A stretch of DNA of 64,000 bases from JBGRQA01 sp041725895. GTDB taxonomy: Bacteria > Bacteroidota > Bacteroidia > Bacteroidales > Marinifilaceae. The notes under the pieces were generated by a model that saw only the letters and a program-made list of their open reading frames with translations, searched no databases and was not told where the DNA came from. The stretch's first letter is position 1, and each line of letters starts with the position of its first letter. A program made the position numbers and the translations under genes. Location: the NCBI GenBank assembly GCA_041725895.1, contig JBGRQA010000006.1, forward strand, positions 62,001-126,000, in the 5' to 3' direction. Shown here piece after piece: positions 31,150-41,500 of the stretch.

Positions 31150-33141
31150 ATGTCCGATATTATCCAAATATTACCCGATTCAGTTGCCAACCAGATTGCA
31201 GCCGGTGAAGTGGTGCAAAGACCCGCTTCGGTTGTAAAGGAATTGGTAGAAAATGCCATTGACGCCGGCAGTACATCCATAACCGTAAACCTTAAAGATG
31301 CAGGAAAAACCCTCATCCAGGTGATTGATAACGGCTGTGGGATGTCGGAAACGGATGCCCGAATTGCTTTTGAACGACATGCAACTTCAAAAATCCGAAA
31401 AGCCAAAGATCTTTTCGCCATCCGTACCATGGGGTTCCGGGGTGAGGCCCTGGCTTCCATTGCTGCCATTGCCAATGTTGAATTGAAAACCAAACGTGTG
31501 GAAGATGAGCTGGGAACTCATCTGGTAATCAACGGATCGGAATTTGGTAGCCAGGAAGTGGTTTCCTGTGCCGATGGCTGTAATTTCATTGTGAAAAACC
31601 TTTTTTTCAATGTACCTGCCCGTCGAAAATTCCTAAAGGCCAACTCTACGGAGTTAAGAAATATTATCAATGAATTTCACCGGATTGTAATTCCCAATCC
31701 CGACATTTCATTTCAGCTAATTCACAATGATGCGGAGGTTTACAACCTGCCTGCAGGGAATATCCGGCAACGGTTAATGAACCTGTTCGGTCGAAGTACC
31801 AATTCTAGAATTATTAGCCTGAGTACCGAAACCAGTATTGTGAAAATTTCCGGTTTCATTGGCAAACCCAAGTACGCCAAGAAAAACCTGGGGGAACAGT
31901 TCTTTTTTGTGAACGATCGCTACATGCGACACCCCTATTTTCACAAGGCCGTAATGCAGGCCTACGATAAAATTCTGGCTCCGGAAACGGTTCCTCCCTA
32001 CTTCGTTTTCTTTGAGGTGGATCCTCAGATTATTGATATCAACATCCACCCAACCAAAACAGAAATCAAGTTTGAGGACGAACGAGCCATTTTCCAGATC
32101 ATCCAGGCCTCCATCAGGGAAGCCCTGGGAAAATTCAACATTGTGCCTTCCATCGACTTTGATGAAGATACCAGTTTGGAGATTCCCGTGGCCCCAAAGG
32201 ATATGGACGAGATTGAAGCACCAATGATTAAGGTGAATCCGGAATTCAACCCTTTCGAATCCGATTTCAACTACAATCCTTTCGATTCGGAAAAGAGCTA
32301 CAATCCCTTTGACGAGGAAAGAAAATCGTTCGAGAACAATCAATTCTACCAGGAATTCAAGGCCAAAAGTCCGGAAAGCCAACCCAAGCCAAAGCCTCAA
32401 CGATCGGAACCTTCTGTGCCATCGGGTTGGGAAAACCTGTACGGAGAGCCCAAATCGGAACCAAGAATTCCTCAACCGGTGAATACTCAACCGGAGCCCT
32501 CTCTGGATATCTTCCAACAGCAGGAAGTAGCTCCACAGAGTGTACAACGACAATTTCAACCCAAAGAAAAAGCGGCCAAGGCTCAAAACTTCTTCCAGTT
32601 GAAGCACAAATACATTCTTACGCCGATTCGTTCCGGATTAATGATCATTGACCAGCGGAAAGCACATGAACGGATTCTTTTTGAGAAATTCATCAATTCT
32701 CTGGAAACCAACCAGGGGGTTGCACAACAAACCCTGTTTCCCCAGACAATTGAATTGAATGCGTCGGATTATACCCTCCTTCAGGTGATTATTGATGATG
32801 TGAAAGCTCTGGGCTTTGACATTCGGGAATTCGGGAAAAAGACATTTGTGATTAACGGAACTCCAGCGGATATTCAAAATAGCGATCCCCGGGAACTGCT
32901 CGAAAATCTGCTTGAAAATTACAAGAGCAATCAAATTGATGTAAAACTAAAAGTACGAGAGAATCTTGCACAGTCTCTGGCGAAAGCTTCGGCAGTCAAC
33001 TATGGCAAATCATTATCCAACGAGGAGATGAGCTCCATTATTGACCAGCTTTTTGCCTGCAAAACCCCCAACTTCACCCCCGATGGAAAACCCATTATTT
33101 CGGTACTGGAGACCCAGGAGTTGGAAAAGCGTTTTAAGTAG
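31150..33141 (+). CDS. mutL: DNA mismatch repair protein MutL
   Basis: ATPase coordinating mismatch repair downstream of MutS. The 663 residues have the GHKL motifs ENAIDAGST, DNGCGM and GFRGEALASIAAI, the transducer domain to about 330, a long disordered linker and a C-terminal dimerisation domain from about 480. The linker has three NPF[D/E] motifs at residues 367, 376 and 385, exactly nine apart. In the C-terminal domain the endonuclease motif DQHAx2Ex4E reads DQRKAHERILFE, so its histidine is replaced; the usual ACHxA and CPHGRP motifs are also degenerate (ACKTPNFTPDGKP). Nicking activity is therefore uncertain. Confidence 0.94.
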   Translation: MSDIIQILPDSVANQIAAGEVVQRPASVVKELVENAIDAGSTSITVNLKDAGKTLIQVIDNGCGMSETDARIAFERHATSKIRKAKDLFAIRTMGFRGEALASIAAIANVELKTKRVEDELGTHLVINGSEFGSQEVVSCADGCNFIVKNLFFNVPARRKFLKANSTELRNIINEFHRIVIPNPDISFQLIHNDAEVYNLPAGNIRQRLMNLFGRSTNSRIISLSTETSIVKISGFIGKPKYAKKNLGEQFFFVNDRYMRHPYFHKAVMQAYDKILAPETVPPYFVFFEVDPQIIDINIHPTKTEIKFEDERAIFQIIQASIREALGKFNIVPSIDFDEDTSLEIPVAPKDMDEIEAPMIKVNPEFNPFESDFNYNPFDSEKSYNPFDEERKSFENNQFYQEFKAKSPESQPKPKPQRSEPSVPSGWENLYGEPKSEPRIPQPVNTQPEPSLDIFQQQEVAPQSVQRQFQPKEKAAKAQNFFQLKHKYILTPIRSGLMIIDQRKAHERILFEKFINSLETNQGVAQQTLFPQTIELNASDYTLLQVIIDDVKALGFDIREFGKKTFVINGTPADIQNSDPRELLENLLENYKSNQIDVKLKVRENLAQSLAKASAVNYGKSLSNEEMSSIIDQLFACKTPNFTPDGKPIISVLETQELEKRFK

Positions 33142-33345
33142 AAATTGTTTATGACAAAATGTCGGGCTGAGAACCAAATTCCTGGATAAAATCGTTTTGG
33201 CCCGACTATTGAGTTGTAACTTAGGAATCAAAATATTTGTTACGATTGGAATCTGCCCCGGGAAATTCTAAATTCCCCGAAAAATAGAGATAAGGGCTAA
33301 TGGTTCCCATCCCCCGATTCCATCGGGCTTAAAAAGAATTCAACT

Positions 33346-34164
33346 ATGAATCAATACAGACCTATGCTATCCATCCCCCCTGTGGTGAAGAATCTGATCA
33401 TCATCAATGTTCTGTTTCTACTGGGTAGATTTGTAATTGGTGATACATTTGGGGTAGATCTGGACCATATACTGGGCCTTCATTTCTTTAAATCGGAGTA
33501 TTTCCGCCCCCACCAGATTATCACGCATATGTTTATGCATGGGGGCATCATGCACCTTCTTTTCAACATGTATGCCCTTTACCTTTTCGGTCGCGTTTTG
33601 GAAAATGTATGGGGACCCAAACGATTTCTGACCTACTACCTGGTGACCGGGTTGGGAGCTGCTGCCCTGCACACCTTCGTTGGATGGCTGGACTATTCCT
33701 CCATGATGAAGGAAGCAGTTGCATTTTCAAACACTCCCTCACCGGAACTATTGAGCCATTTTATCAATGAGCACGTAGGTCGACCAGCACCCTGGGTATT
33801 GGAATTCCTTGATCATTGGGCCGATAATCCGGATAGTGCTGCCAGTATCAACCAAGCCCTGCAGATGGTGAACCAGGTTATTACGGAAAGCATTAATATT
33901 CCAACAGTGGGAGCTTCAGGCGCCGTTTTTGGAGTACTTCTGGCCTTTGGTATGCTGTTCCCCAATACGGAGCTAATGTTGCTATTCCCACCAATTCCCA
34001 TTAAGGCTAAATATTTCGTAATCATTTACGGATTACTGGAATTGTTCCTGGGCGTTCAAAACCTGAGTGGTGATAATGTAGCACACTTTGCCCACCTGGG
34101 CGGGATGCTCTTTGGTTTCATTCTGATAAAGTATTGGAACAAGAATTCCAGAAATTTCTACTAA
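33346..34164 (+). CDS. Rhomboid-family intramembrane serine protease, first of two
   Basis: Inner-membrane protease that cuts within or near transmembrane segments. 272 residues, six or more helices. The catalytic serine is in GASGAVFGVLLAF and the histidine in HFAHLGGMLFGF; the oxyanion segment HLLFNMYALYLFG and the GGIMHLLFN turn are intact. An unusual insertion of about 60 mostly helical, polar residues (around 105-165) sits between two of the helices. The second rhomboid starts 27 bp downstream. Confidence 0.92.
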   Translation: MNQYRPMLSIPPVVKNLIIINVLFLLGRFVIGDTFGVDLDHILGLHFFKSEYFRPHQIITHMFMHGGIMHLLFNMYALYLFGRVLENVWGPKRFLTYYLVTGLGAAALHTFVGWLDYSSMMKEAVAFSNTPSPELLSHFINEHVGRPAPWVLEFLDHWADNPDSAASINQALQMVNQVITESINIPTVGASGAVFGVLLAFGMLFPNTELMLLFPPIPIKAKYFVIIYGLLELFLGVQNLSGDNVAHFAHLGGMLFGFILIKYWNKNSRNFY

Positions 34165-34191
34165 ATTGTAAATAAAACAAAGCAAGTAGCA

Positions 34192-35121
34192 ATGAATTTA
34201 AACAATCCATACGGCAATTATTCCAACCGGAGCTTTCTGGACGGAATCAAGGAATCGTTTCGACAGGGAAGTACACTGACAAAACTAATCTACATTAACC
34301 TTGGGGTATTTCTTTTGGTCAAGGTATTGGGCGTTTTCTATTTCCTTATGGGAGCGGATCCCTCCGGCAGCTTTTCACTAATCCAATGGTTGTCGGTACC
34401 TGCCGATTTTAATGCACTTTTGCACAAACCCTGGACGATTTTCACCTATATGTTCCTGCACCAGGGATTCCTGCATATTCTCTTCAATATGCTTTGGTTG
34501 TACTGGTTTGGTATAATTTTTCTATCGTATCTCGATCAGAAAAAATTGCTCAGCATTTACATTTTGGGCGGACTCACCGGGGCTGCAATCTTTATGTTTG
34601 CCTTCAATCTGTTTCCAGTATTTGAAGAAGCCCGGGAATACTCCATTGCATTGGGCGCCTCTGCTTCCGTATGGGCCGTTACCATTGCAGCGGTAACCTA
34701 TGCCCCCAACCACATAATGCATTTGATGTTTATCGGCCCGGTAAGAATTAAATACATTGCCTTGTTTTTCCTGGCCCTCGACATCATTAGCATTCCTTCA
34801 GGAAATGCAGGAGGTCATATCGCACACCTGGGAGGAGCATTCTATGGCTGGTTGTATGTAAACCAGCTACAGCAAGGCAAAGATATAGCCAGTGGCTTTG
34901 TTGCCTTAATGGATTCTTTCTTTAGTTTGTTCAAAAAAAGAAGTCACATGAAGGTAAAGTACAAAAGTACGAATCGCATGAGTGACAAGGATTACAATAA
35001 AAAGAAGAAAAACGAACAGGATCAGATGAATGAAATCCTTGACAAAATTTCCAAATCGGGCTACGATAGCCTGACCAAGGATGAAAAGGAGATTCTTTTC
35101 CGATCGAGTAACAAACACTAG
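34192..35121 (+). CDS. Rhomboid-family intramembrane serine protease with DUF6576-like tail, second of two
   Basis: 309 residues. Catalytic serine in LGASASVWA (GxSx with Ala-Ser instead of Gly-Ala after it), histidine in GGHIAHLGGAFYGW, oxyanion segment HILFNMLWLYWFG. A soluble C-terminal tail of about 80 residues follows, basic at first and ending EILDKISKSGYDSLTKDEKE, which I recall as the Bacteroidota DUF6576 segment. Follows the first rhomboid at 27 bp and precedes the EEP-family gene by 13 bp, so the three form one operon. Confidence 0.9.
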   Translation: MNLNNPYGNYSNRSFLDGIKESFRQGSTLTKLIYINLGVFLLVKVLGVFYFLMGADPSGSFSLIQWLSVPADFNALLHKPWTIFTYMFLHQGFLHILFNMLWLYWFGIIFLSYLDQKKLLSIYILGGLTGAAIFMFAFNLFPVFEEAREYSIALGASASVWAVTIAAVTYAPNHIMHLMFIGPVRIKYIALFFLALDIISIPSGNAGGHIAHLGGAFYGWLYVNQLQQGKDIASGFVALMDSFFSLFKKRSHMKVKYKSTNRMSDKDYNKKKKNEQDQMNEILDKISKSGYDSLTKDEKEILFRSSNKH

Positions 35122-35134
35122 CCCTTAGCATTTC

Positions 35135-36199
35135 TTGAGACCTTTTCTACACAAACTATTGGTGATAGTCAGCCTGATTTTTGTCGGCCTGCTACTACTC
35201 TCCTACCTGGCTCCTTATGTCAGCCCGGTATACTTTTGGCCCATTGCTTTTCTTGGTTTGGCGTACCCTTACCTTTTGGCCATCAACATTCTTTTTGTAC
35301 TCTACTGGACGTTTCGTCGCAAGAAAAGTGCATTAATTCCTCTACTTGCAGTAGCAATTGGTTACCCTCAATTGCAAAAGTTCATCCGCATTGGAGAGAA
35401 CAACCCACAGGTAGATTCAGAAAAGGTAGTGAAGGTCCTTACCTACAATGTCAGGTCCTTCGATCGTTACAAATGGAGTGGAAACCCCAAAACCCCATCT
35501 GAAATTGTGCAGTTGGTAAAGAATGAAAAACCAAATATTATTTGCCTGCAGGAGTTTCGGAATACCACTACGGGCCTGCTTCGTCTTAAAAATCTGAGCC
35601 GAAAATGGGGCACAAGATATTACCACAGAAGCAAAGGAAATAACAGAGTAGCCACCTTCTCGAAATACCCTATCATCCGCCGGGACGAGATCTCCTTTGG
35701 CAAAGAACATCTGTGCAGATGTATTTTTACGGATCTTAAAATCGGAGAGGACACCCTTCGTGTATACAACCTTCATTTGGAATCCAACCGATTCGTAAAC
35801 CGGAATTATAACTTCATCAACAAGCTTGAGAAGGAATACAAAGAAGAGGATCTGGAAGAAATCAAGGACATTTCATTGCGCTTGAGATTCGCTTTTATCA
35901 GACGGGCCAAACAAGCCAATATCATTCGTGAACACATCAACAAATCGCCCTACCCATCTATCGTGTGCGGTGATTTTAATGATACCCCCAACTCCTATAC
36001 CTATAATCAAATCAGGGGAGACTTTCAGGATGCTTTTGAGGACTGGGGAAAAGGAATCAGCACAACCTACAATGGAGATTTTCCTTCGTTTAGAATCGAT
36101 TATTTACTTTATTCCAAAGGGATAAAATGTTGGGACTACGGTAGAATCAAACAAAAGCTATCGGATCACTATCCCATTTATGGCAGTTTTCACTTTTAG
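35135..36199 (+). CDS. Membrane-anchored endonuclease/exonuclease/phosphatase-family protein
   Basis: 354 residues. Two or three N-terminal helices (about 10-85) anchor the protein; the rest is an EEP fold: VLTYNVRSFDRYKW, IICLQEFRN (metal-binding Glu), LHLESNRF, VCGDFNDTP and SDHYPIYG, the conserved Asn/Asp/His set. These enzymes cleave phosphodiesters in nucleic acids, lipids or nucleotides; the topology places the domain outside the cytoplasm, so a periplasmic substrate is likely. Starts with TTG, 13 bp after the second rhomboid gene; no ATG fits the first helix. Confidence 0.88.
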   Translation: MRPFLHKLLVIVSLIFVGLLLLSYLAPYVSPVYFWPIAFLGLAYPYLLAINILFVLYWTFRRKKSALIPLLAVAIGYPQLQKFIRIGENNPQVDSEKVVKVLTYNVRSFDRYKWSGNPKTPSEIVQLVKNEKPNIICLQEFRNTTTGLLRLKNLSRKWGTRYYHRSKGNNRVATFSKYPIIRRDEISFGKEHLCRCIFTDLKIGEDTLRVYNLHLESNRFVNRNYNFINKLEKEYKEEDLEEIKDISLRLRFAFIRRAKQANIIREHINKSPYPSIVCGDFNDTPNSYTYNQIRGDFQDAFEDWGKGISTTYNGDFPSFRIDYLLYSKGIKCWDYGRIKQKLSDHYPIYGSFHF

Positions 36200-36203
36200 G
36201 CAA

Positions 36204-36941
36204 TCAACGATTTACCTTTACTGGATAAGTTCTTTGGGTCACATAAATATTATGGTCCATAGTTCTGTATTTGGCTACAATACTTACACTGGTCTCTATG
36301 CTTTTCCCGTTATCAAGTGGAATTTCGATTCGGGCTATACCACTTTCCGCAAAAATGGGTTGCACCCTTTGAGGAATAAACTGTCCTCCGGCAAGTTCCG
36401 TTTCATAAAAAACAACGTTTTTGGAATGGTTGGACAAAAAAACATGAAGAATCACCTTTCTCCCTCGTAAGAATTTCTGTACTTCAATACGGGGATAATT
36501 GTTCCGCAGTTCCCCAGTTCTTTTGTACTCTTTCAGCCCTTTTCCAGGAAGGCCTTTACGGTAAGGTGTTTCGGCCCAAAGTTTACCATTGGAATAGAAC
36601 TTTTTCTGGACTCCTTCTTTTTTCCCCTGGAAATAAGGTGTTAAGCTGTAAATTTTCCCGTTCTTATGAAACTTCTTAGCGATCCCGTTCTTCAGATCGT
36701 TAATGTACATGATTTCATCACTGAGTGCCCCCGAAGAGTAGTAGTATCGCGTAATACCATGTCGCATCCCATCTTTGTATGTCACTTCGGAAACCAAACG
36801 ATGTTGTACATCAAATTTTTTAACCACTCCGTCCTGAACAACTTCCTCCTCTATCCGCTCAGAATCAGAAGATGTTCCTCTTCCTCCAGGCTTGCAGGAA
36901 ACGATTACTAAGGCAACAAATAGGACTAAACAAACTCTCAT
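36204..36941 (-). CDS. YwqK/MORN-repeat lipoprotein
   Basis: 245-residue lipoprotein (lipobox VIVSCKP). Contains repeated MORN-like units of about 22-24 residues, for example YKDGMRHGITRYYYSSGAL, INDLKNGIAKKFHKNGKI and FQGKKEGVQKKFYSNGKLW. The tail is a beta domain (about 165-245). Such proteins are named after YwqK, called an antitoxin in Bacillus, but an extracytoplasmic lipoprotein is unlikely to be an antitoxin. Function unknown. Ends convergently 4 bp from the EEP gene stop. Confidence 0.82.
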   Translation of the reverse strand: MRVCLVLFVALVIVSCKPGGRGTSSDSERIEEEVVQDGVVKKFDVQHRLVSEVTYKDGMRHGITRYYYSSGALSDEIMYINDLKNGIAKKFHKNGKIYSLTPYFQGKKEGVQKKFYSNGKLWAETPYRKGLPGKGLKEYKRTGELRNNYPRIEVQKFLRGRKVILHVFLSNHSKNVVFYETELAGGQFIPQRVQPIFAESGIARIEIPLDNGKSIETSVSIVAKYRTMDHNIYVTQRTYPVKVNR

Positions 36942-37104
36942 CCTCTAATATTTTGTGGAATGTTACAAGCTAATGAACAATAAGGTACAACTTTTCCTAT
37001 AAAAATACTTTTTCAAGCTGAGAGTTAAAAATAAATTAAGAAATAAATAAAATTGAATTCCGTGAAAATAAGGTCTTTCGGAATATCCAATAAAGAACAA
37101 GCCA

Positions 37105-38025
37105 TTAAAACAGTTTACTTCTTTTCATCAGGAAGGGCAATAGTACCTCCCGAAAATCTTTCTGGATATCGGCTTCTACAAGATCGATGGAAAATTGCCC
37201 GCATTCGATACGTAATTCCTCCAAAATTTCTTGCTGCTTCCTGGAGTAATGCTCGCGAATTTCTCCCGGGTTCAGTTTGATACTTTGCCCACTTTCCAGG
37301 TCAATAAATTTTGTTGGACGGTTGGTAAATTCAAAATCCTCCTCCAATTTTCTATCCCTTACTACAAATAGTAACACCTCATGCATATTGTACCTTAAAT
37401 GCTGCAGAGATTCGAAGATCTCAGAAGGATTCTCATTGCTCATCAGATCGGTAAAAACAATCACCAATGAGCGCTTGTGAATTCCTTCGGCCAACTGATG
37501 CAACACCTCACTAATCCGGGTTTCCCGATGCAATTCAAGGTCTCGCTCCTGAAAGAGATTCTCCAATTCGGCGTACATGCGCTGAGCATGCACTGCAGAC
37601 AATTTTGAAGGTGTTAATAGATCAATTTTTTCGGAAAAAGTACACAAACCAACGGCATCCCTTTGCTGACGCAATAAATGCACCAGTGCAGCCGCACACA
37701 TTACCGAATATCCAAGTTTGGAATTCCTCTTTTCCTTGGAGGGAAAAAGCATAGAGGAAGAAGTATCCAAAACCAGGTGAGCTCTAAGGTTGGTTTCCTC
37801 CTCGAATTGTTTTACGAACATCTTACCACTGCGGGCAAAAAGCTTCCAATCGATGTATTTGGTAGATTCTCCCTTATTGTACTGACGATGTTCTGCAAAT
37901 TCTACCGAAAAGCCATGAAAAGGACTCCGGTGCAATCCGATAATAAAACCTTCAACAATCTGTCGTGCCAACAATTCCAGATTATCCAGTTCTTCGTATT
38001 GAATAATATCTGATAAATTTTTCAA
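37105..38025 (-). CDS. DUF58 (von Willebrand A-like) protein
   Basis: 306-residue cytoplasmic or membrane-associated protein. DUF58 core: SPFHGFSVEFAEHRQYNKGE then DIDWKLFARSGK-like text (YIDWKLFARSGKMFVKQFEE), followed by a VWA-like fold with LDTSSSM (MIDAS-type DxSxS). In Bacteroidota these genes usually belong to MoxR-DUF58-BatA-type operons, but no MoxR ATPase or Bat gene is next to it here. It starts with TTG, as no ATG fits. trxA lies upstream, 113 bp away, on the same strand. Confidence 0.88.
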   Translation of the reverse strand: MKNLSDIIQYEELDNLELLARQIVEGFIIGLHRSPFHGFSVEFAEHRQYNKGESTKYIDWKLFARSGKMFVKQFEEETNLRAHLVLDTSSSMLFPSKEKRNSKLGYSVMCAAALVHLLRQQRDAVGLCTFSEKIDLLTPSKLSAVHAQRMYAELENLFQERDLELHRETRISEVLHQLAEGIHKRSLVIVFTDLMSNENPSEIFESLQHLRYNMHEVLLFVVRDRKLEEDFEFTNRPTKFIDLESGQSIKLNPGEIREHYSRKQQEILEELRIECGQFSIDLVEADIQKDFREVLLPFLMKRSKLF

Positions 38026-38083
38026 GCGTATCTCAATTTCATTCGTTACTACTCTACAATCTCAGCGCGAGAGTGAAAAAATA

Positions 38084-38113
38084 AAGGCACAAGAAGAAAA
38101 CCTCTTGTGCCTT
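38084..38113 (-). terminator. Terminator of trxA
   Basis: AAGGCACAAGA / TCTTGTGCCTT perfect 11-bp stem; on the minus strand it is followed by TATTTTTT. Lies right after the trxA stop. Confidence 0.85.
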
Positions 38114-38137
38114 GTACTATTTTTTGAGATGATCTTC

Positions 38138-38455
38138 TTACAGAAGAGCATCAATTTTTTCAGCCAAACTTGATTTAGGCACTGCTCCTACTTGTTTGTC
38201 AACCACTTCACCACCTTTAAAGAAAAGAACGGTAGGGATGTTACGAATTCCAAATTTGGCAGAAGTAGCAGGACTACTATCTACATCCAATTTGGTTACT
38301 ACGATTTTTTCAGCATAGTCGTCAGAAAGCTCATCAACGATTGGGCCTACCATTCTACAAGGTCCGCACCATTCTGCCCAAAAGTCAACCAAAACAGGCT
38401 TATCAGATTTCAATACAACTTCTTCAAAATTGTTATCGTTTACTTCAATTGTCAT
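38138..38455 (-). CDS. trxA: Thioredoxin
   Basis: General cytoplasmic disulfide reductant, 105 residues. Active site FWAEWCGPCRM with the classic WCGPC; buried Asp and cis-Pro (IRNIPTVLFF) present, and the full alpha/beta fold ends at EKIDALL. Standing between dnaE and a DUF58 gene, with its own terminator. Contrast the cysteine-less thioredoxin-like lipoprotein at 9242. Confidence 0.95.
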   Translation of the reverse strand: MTIEVNDNNFEEVVLKSDKPVLVDFWAEWCGPCRMVGPIVDELSDDYAEKIVVTKLDVDSSPATSAKFGIRNIPTVLFFKGGEVVDKQVGAVPKSSLAEKIDALL

Positions 38456-38501
38456 GGTAATATTATTTTTAGTGTATTATATTACTATTTATTTCTGCAA
38501 T

Positions 38502-41500
38502 TTAGTTAATTTTAAAATTAATCTCCTCATTATTTCTAAAATAATCGATCAACTCTTTCGAAAGATTCACCCTGCAACTCCGAGAGAACATCTTTAGTTT
38601 CAGATTAGTATCATCCCGGATAACAAAATTCAACTGCAAATTACCCTGATTTTCTCCCAAATAATGTGCCATTTCGGTAACCAGTTCTTCTGTCAGGCCC
38701 ATCAAAGGAATTTCCACGGTAATTTTATTCACCAGCTTTTCAAGAACATCGGACAGCAGCTCTATGCTACGCACCTTAAATTCCAAATCAGTGGGATCTT
38801 TGGACCATGATTTGCTTTGAACTTTTCCGCGAATGAACACCGACATCCCTTCCACAAAATAGTTGGCAAACTCCACGTAATCTTTCGAGAAGAAGGGAAT
38901 CTCATAGGAATCGGTAAAATCCTCGAGCGTAACAATCGCAAATGGATTTCCTGTACGAGTAGTTCCCCTGCGAATGGCAGTAACCATTCCGGCAATATTT
39001 ACATCCTTATCCTTAAAACTCTGGAAAGAGGAGGACAGTTCGGCAAATGTGGCATTACAGAAACTATCAATCTCCAACCGGTAATCATCCAAAGGATGCG
39101 CCGAAAGGTAAATCCCAATCAATCCCTTTTCCTTGTTCAGGCGCTCCAGCTTGTTCCATTCGGCACACTCAGGAATTTTAGGTGGGGTTACCACATAATC
39201 TTCTACGTCACCAAAAAGCGTTTGCTGCGAGTTGTTCTTTTCTGCTTGTACCTTATTGCCATACTTCATCAGAGTTTCAAGAACAGTTGTCTCATTCTCC
39301 AAAAGCTGGAAGTACTGACTCCTTTTCAGATTAAAGCTATCAAAACCACCGGCCATGGCAAGATTCTCGAGATTTCGCTTGTTTACGGTTCTTAGGTTCA
39401 CCCGCTCCACCAGATCAATAACATCCTTATAGTGACCGTTCTCATCCCGTTCCCGGATCAAATCCTGAACAGCAGCCTCTCCTACTCCCTTCACGGCAGC
39501 CATTCCAAAACGAATCGCCCCTTCCTTATTCACCGTAAAGCGAGGGTAGGATTCATTCACATCCGGTCCCAGTACGGGCATTCCCATTCGTTTGCACTCG
39601 TCCATAAAAATAGTCACCTTGGTAATATCCGAAAGGTTACGACTCAATACTGCAGCCATAAACTCTGCTGGGTAGTGAGCCTTAAGGTAACCGGTTTGAT
39701 AAGCAATGTAAGCATAGCACACCGAGTGCGATTTGTTAAAAGCATATTTGGCAAAGGCCTCCCAGTCCGACCAGATCTTTTCGATCAACTTGTCGGCAAC
39801 CTTTTTATCATTGCCAACCCCTTCCATAAACTCCGGATTCGCATGACAGCCATCAATAAATTTGACTTTCAACTCATCCATCATTTTGATCTGCTTTTTC
39901 CCCATCGCTTTACGCAGGGAATCGGACATACCACGGGTAAATCCACCTAATGCTCTCGACTGGAGCATCACCTGCTCCTGGTAAACGGTAATCCCATAGG
40001 TATCCTTCAGATAGTGTTCCATGATGGGATGATCGTAGGCAATCTCCTCCTGACCATGCTTTCGCTTTACAAAGGATGGAATGTATTCCATTGGTCCCGG
40101 ACGGTAAAGGGCATTCATGGCCACCAGGTCCTCAAAACGGTTGGGCTGAAGAGCACGAAGGTGCTTCTTCATTCCAGGGGATTCAAACTGGAAGATACCA
40201 GTCGTTTCTCCTTTGGAGAAAAGTTCAAAAGTCTTTTCATCCGTCAGAGGAATTTCATCCATTACAATATCAATTCCCCTTGAAAGCTTAATGTTGGCCA
40301 GGGTATCCTTAATAATCGAAAGAGTTTTCAATCCCAGGAAGTCCATCTTCAGCATCCCAACGGGCTCTACAAAACGACCGTCGTACTGAGTGATCAACAG
40401 GTGGCAATCTTTGTTCGCCATTACAGGGATGTGATCAATTAGTGGGTCACGGCCAATGATCACCCCACAGGCATGCACCCCGGTTTGACGAACCGACCCC
40501 TCCAAAGTTTCTGCAAACTTAAGAGTTTGCGAAATTAAAGGATTTACTGATTCTTTCTCTTTCGCCAATTCGGGTTCTTCGGCAAATGCTTTCTTTAAAC
40601 TCACCTTTGGACCTTCAGGTACCAGCTTCGCCAAACGATCGGCATCGGGCAAAGGAAGTTTCAGTACACGGGCCACGTCACGAATGGCGAGTTTGGCGGC
40701 CATGGTTCCAAAAGTGATAATGTGCGACACTTTGTCGTGTCCGTATTTTTCAGTTACCCAATCGAGTACCTGCTGGCGTCCATCGTCATCAAAGTCGATA
40801 TCCACATCGGGCATGGAGATACGATCGGGATTCAGGAAACGCTCAAATAGCAAATCATATTTAATTGGGTCGATATTGGTAATTTTCACACAGTAGGCAA
40901 CAGCTGATCCTGCAGCCGATCCTCGACCAGGTCCAACAATTACCCCCATATCCCGGGCCGCTTTAATAAAGTCCCAAACAATCAGGAAGTACCCGGGAAA
41001 TCCCATGGTCTTGATGGTGCTTAGCTCAAAATCCAGTCGTTCCACCACTTCCTCCGAAAGCTCTTCTCCCCAACGTTCGTGGGCTCCCTCGTAGGTAAGG
41101 TGACGCAGATACTCATCCTCATCATCAAATCCTTCAGGCAAGGGGAAGTCGGGCATGAAGGGCTCCATATTCAATTTGAACTCCTCTACCTTATCAGCAA
41201 TTTCTACAGTATTGGCAACAGCTTCAGGAACATCACTAAAAAGCTCATACATCTCCTTTGTAGACTTAACGTATTCCTGCTTGGTATAACGCATCCGGTT
41301 GGGATCATCCAAATCCTTCCCAGTATTCAAACAGATCAACAAGTCATGGGCATCGGCATCCTCAGCATTCAGGAAATGGCAGTCATTGGTTGCTACAACT
41401 TTTACACCATGTTTTTTCCCCAACTCAATAATCTCCTTATTGCACAACTCCTGGTTATCAAAAATGTTGGCATTCATCTGGGGATCATCGGTTGGATGAC

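Noticed and set aside
31774..32607. Long minus-strand ORF inside mutL (277 codons)
   Set aside because: Antisense to the MutL linker; Leu/Phe/Arg-rich text without domains.
36204..36941. YwqK antitoxin as part of a toxin-antitoxin system
   Set aside because: The protein is a predicted lipoprotein with MORN-like repeats and no toxin gene is adjacent; the name is inherited from Bacillus.
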